Source: Lepidodermella squamata
Taxonomy: Eukaryota; Gastrotricha
Length of the DNA: 64,000 bases
Direction of reading: 5' to 3'
Assembly (NCBI GenBank): GCA_047495785.1
Contig: JBLDXI010000011.1
Location: forward strand, 1,364,001 to 1,428,000
Shown here: in pieces, positions 23,920 through 34,025 of the stretch
Layout: every line of letters starts with the position of its first letter
How positions within the stretch are numbered: the stretch's first letter is position 1
Translations under genes and position numbers: made by a program
Notes under the pieces: generated by a model
What the model was told of the DNA's origin: nothing
The model's input: only the letters and a program-made list of their open reading frames with translations
The model's database searches: none

Positions 23920-24900
23920 TTAGCCGCCGAACATATTGCCGAGTTGAGGCAGTAGGCTGTTGATGGCGTTGAAATCCAGTCCGGACGTAGCAGCAGGGGC
24001 TGCGGCGCCTGCCGACTGTCCGCCGAAGCCGCCAAGAACGCCGGACAGCTGGCTCAGGCCAGGCTGGTTTCCGAGGAACATCTGGGCCAAGCCAGTTGCG
24101 AGTTGCGCGTTATTGCCCGACTCGGATAAGCAGCACCTAATTAGAGAGAAATTAGAGAAAAAACTGGTGAAATTTGAAAAAATTCGAATTTTTGAATTTT
24201 TTAACTTTAATTTCAAATTTTTCAATTCGCTTCGAGAATTTCTTGGAAATTTTTGGAAATTTTGTTAAATGATCTCAATAATTAGGTCATTACGATTGCT
24301 TGACGATGACGCAAATCAGCGGATTCGAGCTGATCAAGCCATTGATGCTTTGCAGCCTAAAAGAAAATGAAAAAAATTGAAATTTCAAGTTTTAAGGAGG
24401 AATTATCAAATTTTACGAGCTAGCCGCAAATTGCGAAATAACTCCAGTTAGCGGGTTGTTTGTCTGGGCACCGCATCTATAAAATGTCATATTTTTTCAA
24501 ATTTTTACTCGAAATTGAAAGACGAACTGTTTCCCGGCAATAGCGCATAGCAGGGTGTTTGCAAGCATATTGTCCGATTGCACGCATTGTCCCTGAGCGG
24601 CCGCTTGGGCACTGGAAAAAAATCGAAAAATAACGCAAAAAATTGGCTTGAAAATTTGACTCACTTTCCTGCGCCATTCAAGCCTTGTGCCAGCACTCCA
24701 AATGCTTGGGGGTTTTTTTGGAGAAAGCTCAGACTGGACAAAAAACGGATATATTATATATAGGTAATTCTATTAATTCGGCCAACATACGCCGAGGACG
24801 GATTGAAACTGCTGCCCAAGTTTCCGAAATTGCCGAATTGGCCGTTGCTGAAACTGACGGCCAAACAGGCGAAAATAGCTGCTACAAGGTAGATGCGCAT
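23920..24900 (-). CDS. Small secreted six-Cys protein, paralogue C
   Basis: Third member, the clearest model. Exon 1 24900-24791 (signal peptide MRIYLVAAIFACLAVSFSNG, then a Gly/Phe/Asn stretch). Further exons near 24735-24667, 24612-24525, 24477-24422, 24358-24296 and 24136-23920. All phases agree. Motifs: LSFLQKNPQAFGVL, QCVQSDNMLANTLLC, AIAGKQC, PLICVIVKQSCC, then a Gly/Gln/Ala-rich tail ending NMFGG. Cysteine spacing C-x12-C-x6-C...C-x6-CC as in A and B. A TATA-like TATATAAA lies ~60 nt upstream (about 24958-24965). I do not recognise the family. It might be a cuticle, egg or gland secretion product; that is speculation. Confidence 0.8.
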
Positions 24901-24956
24901 TTTTAGAACGGAACAATAATATCAAAATAATACGCGTCAGACCGAGACGGAGGGTT

Positions 24957-24966
24957 TTTATATACT
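24957..24966 (-). promoter_or_regulatory. TATA-like box of six-Cys paralogue C
   Basis: Minus-strand AGTATATAAA placed ~57-66 nt upstream of the start codon at 24900, a usual distance for a TATA box with a short 5' UTR. Confidence 0.5.
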
Positions 24967-26642
24967 GCAATCCCGCCCCCGGCCGGACGCTAATTCCGGC
25001 CTGTCTAAGCGGCACGCTTTGTTTGAATCGCGCACCCATCGGCTCGGTATAACATGGTTATAGTCGTGTAAATCTTCTAAAACGTGGTTCCGGGGCAAGA
25101 TGACACCTCGCTCGCTTTTTTTTCCAAGAAACAACACTCGAACTGTATTCTTTGTTTTGAATATAGCCACTCAGCCAGGTACCAATTGTTTCGAACCGAT
25201 GAAGAAGATATGGGCGAGTGTTTCGACAAACAACCGTGATTGTTATATTTTGCGTTTTTTGCGCAGGCCTCGGACAATGCACTTCCGCTAATCCCTATTG
25301 TCCTGGATATAAATATCTTTTTCCAGACGAGAACAAGAACACTTGGATTTTTTTCAGGGAAAACGAGACAATTTGTGTCCTTTTGCCGATTTTAACCTGT
25401 TATCTCACATGACGAAAATCAATTTTGAGATTGATGAAAAATTCCATAAAAATACGCCGAAAATGGAAAAATACCGAAAATTACCGAACCTTCGGGTTTT
25501 TCGGGTTTTCCTCAGTAAATTCGGGTTTTAACCGATACAGAATGCTTGCAGTAGCTTCTGTTCATAAATAGCATCCAAATCAATCGCGAAAAGTGATAAC
25601 AGGAACATGCCCGAATGATACCCCGGAAAAACCCGATCGGTAAGTTTTTCGGTAATTTCATACTACCGAATCGAAAAGTTCAACAGGTTTTGGACATGTG
25701 AGCTGCTAATTAACTTATCTCATCAACAACCCTTTTATGCCAGGGTAACTTGTAGTGTCCCACTTTTAACTATCCTATCAAAAATTCCTAGTTCCAATGT
25801 TCATCCAGCAGCCACTCCTTCAATGACACGCGACACGTGTATAATTTTACAAAAATGATATTTTTATTCAATTTTAATCAATTTATTCTATTCAATTGAA
25901 TTTTAAACAGCTTATTTACTCTCAGGTAATCTTAGCTGAAAGGAACTTTATATGCCAATGATAACTTGCTGTTGTTTTTTTCATTTACCAACTACTACGT
26001 CATCCGTGTTTTCGTGTTTTGTCACACGTTTTGCGACGTCGTGCTGATTTCGGGCGCAAAAATAATACACTCCGTGCCATCAGTAGAGGTAGGTAAAGCC
26101 TGCGTTTAGAGTAGCCTCAACACGGACAATGCGCCCGCGGGTTTGTTTTCTTTCATCAACAGCGCGCGCGCACCTATAGATTATGCATGAACAGGCCCGA
26201 CAGCGTTTTGCGCATGCTAGCAAAAATATATAAAACTTGCCTTGCGACATCAAGGCGTGCCTTCTTTCGCTGGCTGCCAGATTCGCTTTTCAGCTACGGC
26301 GCATAAGACGCCAATAAACAGCGCCATCGCATGTCTCCGGCGCCTTGAATATACAATACACCATATGTTCGGTCGCACGCTGTAGGCTTCCAAATTTGTC
26401 CTGTATAATCTGAAAACATAGGAGCCGCACTCTTGTTTTATAGCCCGCAGTCAATGCTCTGTGAACACAGATCGAGTCCTTCATTTCACATGACTGATTC
26501 ATCGCAAGCCATAAGCCACTTTAATGCAGTCGTCACAGAAAATCAGCATTCATCTATCAGACCTCAAGTGTTGCCCCTTTTGCGAGAAACCAGGACTTTT
26601 TTAATCAGTTACGTGGACGCTCTTCCTTTTTTGTGTTATTAG
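24967..26642. other. Intergenic, no gene recognised
   Basis: AT-rich spacer. Contains copies of the ACCGAAAA/TTTTCGGT palindromic repeat (25440-25530, 25615-25675). Short ORFs lack family resemblance. The 3' end is a polypyrimidine acceptor belonging to the next gene. Confidence 0.55.
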
Positions 26643-26656
26643 AGCCCTGCTTTTTA

Positions 26657-27997
26657 ATGTCTTACTGTTCGTCGAATGGCGAGACAGCTGAATTTTTCAG
26701 CAAGATGTCACCCTTCAAGCTTTTTGCCTCGCCGTCGATTTACACAAATGACAACCGTGACGCTTGCGTCGAGAGCCATATGAGCAATGCTAACACTTGC
26801 GACGACCATCTAATAGCAGCGGACAATCTTTTGGGCGGAAAAGCCGCGAAAAAGTTGGCACCCTTCGAAAACTTCGCTCTAATTCAGAGCAACGTGATCA
26901 ACGCGAGACCTGTCATTTCGTTCAAGGATGTGACAAGTTACTCGGCTAAAATCGCTTGGCATTTAGAGCCAGTTACAACGCAAGATTCGGCCCATTTGCG
27001 ATCAGCTTCTGTCGATTTGCTAACAAATGACCCTTGCCTTGCTGTTGATTTTTCCAACGCTAGATACAGCCTGTATTTCGATATCCCAGGCGATACTGAA
27101 AAGTTTCGTTTGCTGTACTACGGACCGAAGAATCGTGTCAAAATCACTGGCCTGCGTCGTTCGACAATTTACCGAGTTTTCATCAGGGCTTCGATTGATC
27201 CGAGGGGGAAAGATGTTGGAACATTCGCTGCTTTTGCTACAACACCCGAGCCTCGTTTGCTCGACGACGGCCCCAGTAATGAAAGGCGTCATTTGAAAGG
27301 ATGGCTCGCCTATGCGAATCCTAAGGAAAAAGATGAGGCTGTTCTTTCGGTTCCATCTTACCGAGCGGCAATGTGGTGCCGTAGATATTGCCAGCTAACT
27401 GAGGAACCTAAACTTGACACTGAATACACTTGGCAACACTACAAGTGGACGGCGAAGGAAAACGGCTGGAGTGAGATGAAGCGACAGAATTTCAAGGCGC
27501 TACTATTCCAAAATCTTCCCGGAATCAAATTCAACGAGCGAGACATGTGTAACATAGATCTTCAGGAATATCAGGAGGATGAAGATTTTCACACGACGAT
27601 TAAAGATGCGCAAAAAAGTTCGCTATGCTGGCGAAGTCCAGATTGCATCCCTTGCTCAATCGGAGCTCTTCATTTATGCCAAGCTCAATCGGTTGTTTAC
27701 TGGCTTTCTTGTGACTTGTGTGGTTCTGACTACATCGGTCGAACTCCGTCAAATTGCAATCTGACTGAATGCTTCAATGGCCAACATCCTTGGGTCAGAG
27801 GTCACTTCCGTGAAAATCACTCTGCTTTGTTAGGAGATGACTTATCCCACATTCACAGCGAAGACGTGATTCGTTGCTATGAAAACGTAACAGGTATCGC
27901 CTTGCAAGCTGGTGAATCGAGAGAAGGAAATTTGGGCATTTTGCAAAAATTCATTAGGCAGCTAAAGCCAACAGATAATGGACTGCAATACGAATAG
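26657..27997 (+). CDS. FN3-like plus GIY-YIG-like (Penelope-type) domain protein
   Basis: Single-exon 447-aa protein. ATG at 26657, 14 nt after a strong acceptor (TTATTAG), a likely trans-splice site. Residues ~83-196 look like a fibronectin type III fold (RPVISFKDVTSYSAKIAW, VKITGLRRSTIYRVFIRA). Residues ~320-390 carry CWRSPDCIPC followed by SVVYWLSCDLCGSDYIGRT, LTECFNGQH and HFRENH. This is the Cys-cluster/GIY-YIG/HFxENH arrangement of the endonuclease of Penelope-like retroelements. The usual catalytic Arg (LRERF) is Cys here (LTECF), so nuclease activity is doubtful. No reverse transcriptase is nearby and the frame is intact, suggesting a domesticated domain. An AATAAA lies near 28166. 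The function is unknown; both domain calls rest on motif reading and the FN3 call is the weaker. Confidence 0.7.
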   Translation: MSYCSSNGETAEFFSKMSPFKLFASPSIYTNDNRDACVESHMSNANTCDDHLIAADNLLGGKAAKKLAPFENFALIQSNVINARPVISFKDVTSYSAKIAWHLEPVTTQDSAHLRSASVDLLTNDPCLAVDFSNARYSLYFDIPGDTEKFRLLYYGPKNRVKITGLRRSTIYRVFIRASIDPRGKDVGTFAAFATTPEPRLLDDGPSNERRHLKGWLAYANPKEKDEAVLSVPSYRAAMWCRRYCQLTEEPKLDTEYTWQHYKWTAKENGWSEMKRQNFKALLFQNLPGIKFNERDMCNIDLQEYQEDEDFHTTIKDAQKSSLCWRSPDCIPCSIGALHLCQAQSVVYWLSCDLCGSDYIGRTPSNCNLTECFNGQHPWVRGHFRENHSALLGDDLSHIHSEDVIRCYENVTGIALQAGESREGNLGILQKFIRQLKPTDNGLQYE

Positions 27998-29323
27998 CTG
28001 TGATATTCACACTTCATCCAAGTTTATTTGTGATCTCATATGTGTGACCTTAGCAGTGTGATGCGCTAAACGTTTGAAACACACCGACTACAGAATATCC
28101 GTGATTTTTGTCTCTATACAGTGGCGATTTTTAGCGATTGAAATTATCTGTTTGCTTTTTTGATCTGAATAAAATACTAGCTGATGATATCAAGACTCTT
28201 GAAACTCGCCAATCGCCAAGCCATGCAGGTAACCACACAAATCCTAGGGTAACGGCGGGTAACCAACCGCTGGCAGCTAACCAGGAAGAAAGAAGAGGAA
28301 AACTGGCAACTCCAAATTTTAAAATTTCCCGCCAATATTTTATAAATTATGCTCGATTGTTAAAATGAAATTACTAATTATTTTTGTATAATATTAAAAC
28401 AATGTGTATCAAAACCGTTCAACCGTTTTGCGGTTTTTTCAAAAAATTCAAGCTGAAGGAACCGACGAACCGACGAACCGAAAAGCCGAGGTAACAGGTA
28501 ACCTGCTTGCTGCTTGTTGCCTGGAACCTGGCAAATCAGTTAATCCATGCTGAATACAGGGATAGGTGAGAGGCGAGAGGATTATTCATAATTTTTAGGG
28601 CGTTTTGGTAGAATCCCTTTTTCCTTAGATTTTAGACTCAATCTTCACTTATGCTGGTCGACTAGAAGGAAATTTACTCATGCTCTTAGTCCCTTTTTGC
28701 TGATCTTTGTGCTGAGTGATGAATTGGTTTTAATATTTATCCTTAGAGACTATCTTGCCCTAAGTTATTCTAGCCAATAGCTCGCTTTTGCTCAGATTCA
28801 TTCAATACATGGCTGTCTTGTATTGTGTCCGCGCGTGAGGTGTTAAGTGTGAAAGAATCAATCGCCTCTGTTCCCTTTTGGGAATGGCTTCGGATAAATA
28901 TCCTGTATGTACATGCTTATCAGCTCTGAGCCAAGCATGCCGCATTTTTTTCTCCAAGTAAACAGCCAGTTGGTGGTTAGTGGGGTATGTCTTCCGTTTT
29001 CCTGCAGTTCGTGGCAGCTTTGTTATGCTTTATGCTGAGCTGAGGACTTCACTTTGTTATAAGCAGGTATCAAACTTTCCTTATCAATCAACCATTAATC
29101 AACCTGGCTGTTGATCCGAGAAAGACTCTGTACTCAGTTTGACAGCGTGACATAAAGTTTAAACTTACAGTCAGGATAGATTCGATGCTGTTTGGCTGAG
29201 GTCTTTAAATGCTCTTATAGCTATGCTTAGTCCTTTGTTTATGCATAATAACGTACTTGTTTAGCTGCTTAGTGCTTCAACGGTATTTCTTATGTTTAAA
29301 CTGTGATATTATCTTTCTGTTAG
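27998..29323. other. Intergenic, nothing recognised
   Basis: Holds the 3' UTR and AATAAA of the GIY-YIG gene (~28166), a CCGACGAA short tandem repeat near 28462 and otherwise unremarkable sequence. An upstream exon of the following F-box gene could be hidden here, but I could not identify one. Confidence 0.45.
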
Positions 29324-29336
29324 AATTACAAACGAA

Positions 29337-30167
29337 ATGCGTACTTGCGGCTCAACTTTGAGCTGCAAGGCTACGCCGATACGCACTGTTGCAAGCAGCC
29401 TCTTGAAGAAATCACGCCGGGTCGATTTCATCCGCGAATTATCATCTCGCAACCTGCATCACATCATCGAAGACAACGTACTCGTCCACCTTCAAGTGCC
29501 AGATCTAGTCAAAGCTCAGCGCGTGTCTCGTTTATGGCGAGCAGTTGTTCGAAGAAGCACGCGATCTCGAGCCATCCTAAACGAGGCGAAAAGACGTGCA
29601 ACTCTTGCTGGGAAAGAGAACGTGGTTGAGCTAGCGAAGAAATCTGCTACTCCACCAGCCCCTAAGCCAGTTGTTCAAGCTCAACTACCCAGCCGTCGAT
29701 CGTTGGGCGCTGTTCCTAATGGAGTTATGACAGCGGAAACGAGGAATAACGTGTTGTATTTGCAGAAATCTCCATCGAAATTTGACTTATTCGTAGCTGT
29801 TGGTGAGCGAATTGCAAATTCTAGGATGAAAGTCTACCGCTGCCCGATGTGTAAGTACCCGGCTTTACAGTCGACCCCGTTAACGCCGGGCACTACCAAG
29901 CGACTTCAAAGCGAGCACGAAATGATTGAATGCGTGTGTGAACGAGCGCGTTGCCGCCACCGATTTTGCGGCACCTGCCTCGCCGATCCGCACCCGTCCA
30001 AGCCGTGCTGGTTTATGAGTTCGGTCGGCGAAGCTAGCAGCGAGTTGATTCAGAATCAAAGCTATGCAATCACGCGTTTATCGCTCGAGACGCCGTCGAC
30101 TCCGCCGCAAGATCAGCTTACAATGGCCCGCCGTCAGCTATTTTCGTCGCTGAGTCGTTTTAGCTGA
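29337..30167 (+). CDS. Emi1/FBXO43-like F-box and zinc-binding-region protein
   Basis: 276-aa protein, probably an inhibitor of the anaphase-promoting complex in the cell cycle or meiosis. Residues ~31-80 form an F-box (LHHIIEDNVLVHLQVPDLVK, RVSRLWRAVVRRS). Residues ~169-224 form the zinc-binding (IBR-like) region, CPMCKYPA...CVC...C-RHRFCGTC...HPSKPC, in the exact order seen in Emi1/Emi2. A KEN box is present at residues 93-95 (AGKENVV), and RRQLF near the end resembles a D-box. It is shorter than vertebrate Emi1 because the region before the F-box is only ~30 residues. Either the protein is compact or an upstream exon is missed: an acceptor (TTTCTGTTAG) lies 13 nt before the ATG, which fits either a trans-splice or a cis-splice site. 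C-terminal RL tail of vertebrate Emi1 not seen. Confidence 0.82.
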   Translation: MRTCGSTLSCKATPIRTVASSLLKKSRRVDFIRELSSRNLHHIIEDNVLVHLQVPDLVKAQRVSRLWRAVVRRSTRSRAILNEAKRRATLAGKENVVELAKKSATPPAPKPVVQAQLPSRRSLGAVPNGVMTAETRNNVLYLQKSPSKFDLFVAVGERIANSRMKVYRCPMCKYPALQSTPLTPGTTKRLQSEHEMIECVCERARCRHRFCGTCLADPHPSKPCWFMSSVGEASSELIQNQSYAITRLSLETPSTPPQDQLTMARRQLFSSLSRFS

Positions 30168-30233
30168 ATGAAATGACGAAAGCTTTCCAAAATTTGAGAA
30201 CTGCCTCAATTGCTCGAAATTTGACATCACTTG

Positions 30234-30698
30234 CACCGAGGGAAAAATTACCAGAATAATATCAAAACACTCAACAAGAAAATTATTAAAAATGTGGAGG
30301 TTTCTTCTGAAAATTAGCCATCAAAAAATTGAAATAACTTTTTTCAAAAACAATGATTGCGTCTCTTATGAAATCATTTTTTGCGTAATATAGGCAAGAA
30401 CTCGAAATTTATTCTATATCACATAGAATTTAGATGCTCTTGGAATTTCAAAATTTTTGTTATTCCCGGGAATTTTTACGAATTTTACGAAATATTTGTC
30501 ATAAACGCGCAAATCATTTTATCAATTTCGGATTAAATTTGAGACAAGGAACAACAATTTTTTAATTTCAATTCGCGTTAGATTATTTTAGAAAAAATTC
30601 TAAAACTTAACGATTAATTTCGAAAATTCACCGAATTTTGAAAACATTGTTGAAAAATGTTGAAATTAAAATTATTCTGGTAATTTGACTTCTCCGTG
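30234..30698. mobile_element. MITE-like element, ~27-bp terminal inverted repeats
   Basis: Left end CACCGAGGGAAAAATTACCA (30234 on) and the reverse complement of the right end (to 30698), CACGGAGAAGTCAAATTACC, continue into a shared AGAATAAT. The interior is AT-rich without an ORF. No convincing target-site duplication was seen. Confidence 0.65.
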
Positions 30699-33600
30699 AT
30701 TATACCGGTATATTAACCAAAAACTGATGATAACATTACATTGCCATTTTACCAATTGATCTTACCGATGTTATACTTTATATTATTATGTATTACTTTG
30801 TTGCCTATCTTCTTCTTGTTGGTGGTTTCAACTACCCGCGGAACTGCCGAAAAACTACACATGAACTACTATAATTTCTACTACGTTCGTTCGTTATATG
30901 TACTACACTGCTAGTACTTGGATGATACCGATGATGTTGCATTGTCTTGTCGCTCGCTTCTTTTTTTCTCGTTGCTGCTTCATTGCTCGAGTGATTTTCA
31001 GTCATGTACGATACCTACTGCATACGGATGACAACGATGACGTTATTATTCTCATCTATCTTGTCTCAATAACTAGTGAAATGATACTTATGTACAACGT
31101 TTTTTCGAAAATAAATTGCATTGAAAACTTGTTGAGTGTTTCATTTTTCTACAGGTTTGCAGTCTCGCAATGAATTGTAATAAAGATTCCTGTGCCGAAT
31201 TTAGAGCATAACATTGCTCTGAAGCGAAATTGTATCCTCAGGAAAATATTTGCAGCAGTAAGCTAATTTAAAAATGCAGCCGCTGAATTAAACCCGCAAA
31301 ATATGTATCGGAAACTAAAAGATGTTATTTTCTCGTTCAAGCGTTGCGGTGTCCATTTTTTAAGGTTTGAGCTAAACTCGATCTTTCATTTGCACCCAAT
31401 CCTACGAATCATTTTCCAGGAGATTAAAACACAGTGTTTTGAAAAATGATCAGTGTTATTTTGTTTTATTAAAAATGGTTAGTGATAGATCCAGAGTCAA
31501 AACACAAAACAATGCCGAGGTTCACAATTTACATAGAACTGACGAGGGTTTGTTTTTTTTCTAGCTTAAATTGGATTTGTCACGTGATTTCTTTGATGAT
31601 CAACTCGAGATGCTGATAATTTGAAGTCATCGAGCAGTTGAAAGGGAAACCCGTACCGGTTGGTTCCAACTTCCAAACAGGCCGCCTAGGAACATCGTCG
31701 GACAGAGCTCAGCCATTCGGTTCACGATTTCGAGTTAGCCCCAGCATTAATTCTTGTTAATCAATAATATCATAGCCTAAATGAAAAATGTGGCATTAGC
31801 ATCATTGCCACGAAGCAGTCATCGGCTTTATGTTACATGAAAAGTAGTCGAAATTTCTCCGACGGGGCTTTTGTAGATGCCATTTTGCACAATAGATGGA
31901 AGCCCGAGTGGACCTCGAAATTATGGAAAATAATTCTTTGGAAAATGGAATCGAAACTTCACTCGAAATGAGCAAATAGAACATTTTCGAATCAAAAAAT
32001 CATCATCAGACTAATGTGGTCGCCCATAAATGCCAGAAAATCAATAAAATCCCGACCGTTGACTAACCGGCTGGAAATTTTATTGACTCAGCCATGCCTA
32101 ACATAGCGAAAATGTTCCACGGATTCAACGGTTATGCGAATCATCTTAGGCTTTATACAAAAACTAAGGAAAATGACAGTGGCTCAACAAGCGCTCAAAT
32201 CCAGACCCTCAATGTTGGATGCGGAAACTGATAGAATCAGAGAATAATTCCGGGATTTGGTAAAAAATTGAAGTCTTTGGCAGTATATGCGCTGATTTCA
32301 AAGTACCACTTCAAAGCATCAGGGCGCGGGTGTGAATCTCACACATATCAAACAAATGTCTTTATTCACTTGACAACCTAAATGTGGCTCGAATCATCCG
32401 AATTTAGCTTTACTCGAAACCACGTTTTACCGATATAGATAATAAGAGAAGCTCAAGAGCTGTTTTTATCGTGGATGTTACTTCAGTAATTCCGAGGTCG
32501 ATGTTGGATGGGAAAATATAAAAATGCTCAAGTCAGGCTATTGAATGGTATAGATACCTGTTTGACTTCACTGGGCGTCATTTTGACCTACTTATCACTG
32601 TTAACCCATAGGTTTGCGCGATACTTCCTCATTTTGGTGTCGATTAGAGCTGCGGATCAAATCGAACTAACGGAATTTGAAAGTTCCTGGGCTCGGATTT
32701 TGGACAAAGTTTTAATATAGGCTAATATATTATTATTATTATTATGGATGCAGTAAGTAAGAACTCTCTATCATTCGCATGAGGCTATAGACTATCGCGT
32801 AAAAATTGTCTTTACACAGAATTCGATGCATTATGAAATTTTTGGTTGTAAATGCCCCCGCTGAACTAATACAGTATTGTTGAACTGAGCTGCTAGCTTG
32901 GCTAACTTATTCCCGGCAATAATCATCAGCTAAGCTGGCTCGCTTTTCATAGGAGCAAAGCTTGTTTAACAGAGCTCATGTTTAGCCGAGCTGACTATCC
33001 GCTAAAATAACAATGTACAACAGGCCAAAGTCGTAACATTTTAGCAAGCATGGTGACGCGACACTACACGTGTCTTCAGTAATGTATCTTAATTTTGGCT
33101 AGGACATGTCTGACATCGCGAGAGCTATTACAAGCAGAGTAAAACGGAAAAATCCCACTATGCGCTGCGCAAACTCGACTAGTTGGCGGCTGACCAAGAG
33201 GGTGTGGAGAAGAACACCACCGCAAGCAAACACTGCTCGGAATCCAAGGACGCCAAAATTGTTTATTTGTCAAATACTAATAAATATTCTACATTAATTA
33301 CTTGAGTAATGTTTTGTGTTTAATAAATTTGAAAAACAAACTTTGGCAGGAAATGAATGGCATTAATGCGCGATTTCTCAGTTCGGAACGATGAATTACA
33401 CTCTTTCCAGGCTAAGAAATTGCGATAAGCGATGAGCTTTGTGCGTGAAGAGTTCAGTTTATCACGCCATTAGTCATGAACGTGGGCGATTTCGGGTATA
33501 ACTTTGCTTTATTTATAGCGTGCTCGACTGTCAATGTGATGGTAACCGCACCGTGTTCAGGCTTCAAGCATGTTGGCAGAACTCTCGAGGCAATTGTTTC

Positions 33601-34017
33601 ATTAATTTTATATCATATTGCAAGCTTTCTATAGCTACGATATTTCTTTTGCTGGAGTACTGAGCGCGTAAACTCTCTTAAATATATTTTTACTGCCACA
33701 GGGACCTTTTAAGCGGTGTCGTGTAGCTTCTCTTGATGGCGCTCACTAACAACGATTCGTCGTTCATTGCTTAATTTTCCCAGTAATGAGTTTTCTTTTT
33801 AGGCGGGAATTAGGCATTAGGCGAGATCCGAGACCAAACTTACGACATGCAGCATGAATGAATTAGTCGAAGTTGAAAATATCTAGGTTGAAAATTGATG
33901 TGTTTTAGCTTAATAATTCCTGGTCCGTGTTCCGTTGAACGCAGTGTCTTAAGATCAAAAGGTGCTAATAGCTTATGTATTTTTTATAGATTGATGTTTG
34001 ATACGTATTAGTGTTAG
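30699..34017. other. Long intergenic region, nothing recognised
   Basis: About 3.3 kb of AT-rich sequence between the F-box gene and the palmitoyltransferase. Short ORFs have no family resemblance, and no tRNA B-box or repeat array was found. Confidence 0.5.
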
Positions 34018-34025
34018 CTAGTCGA

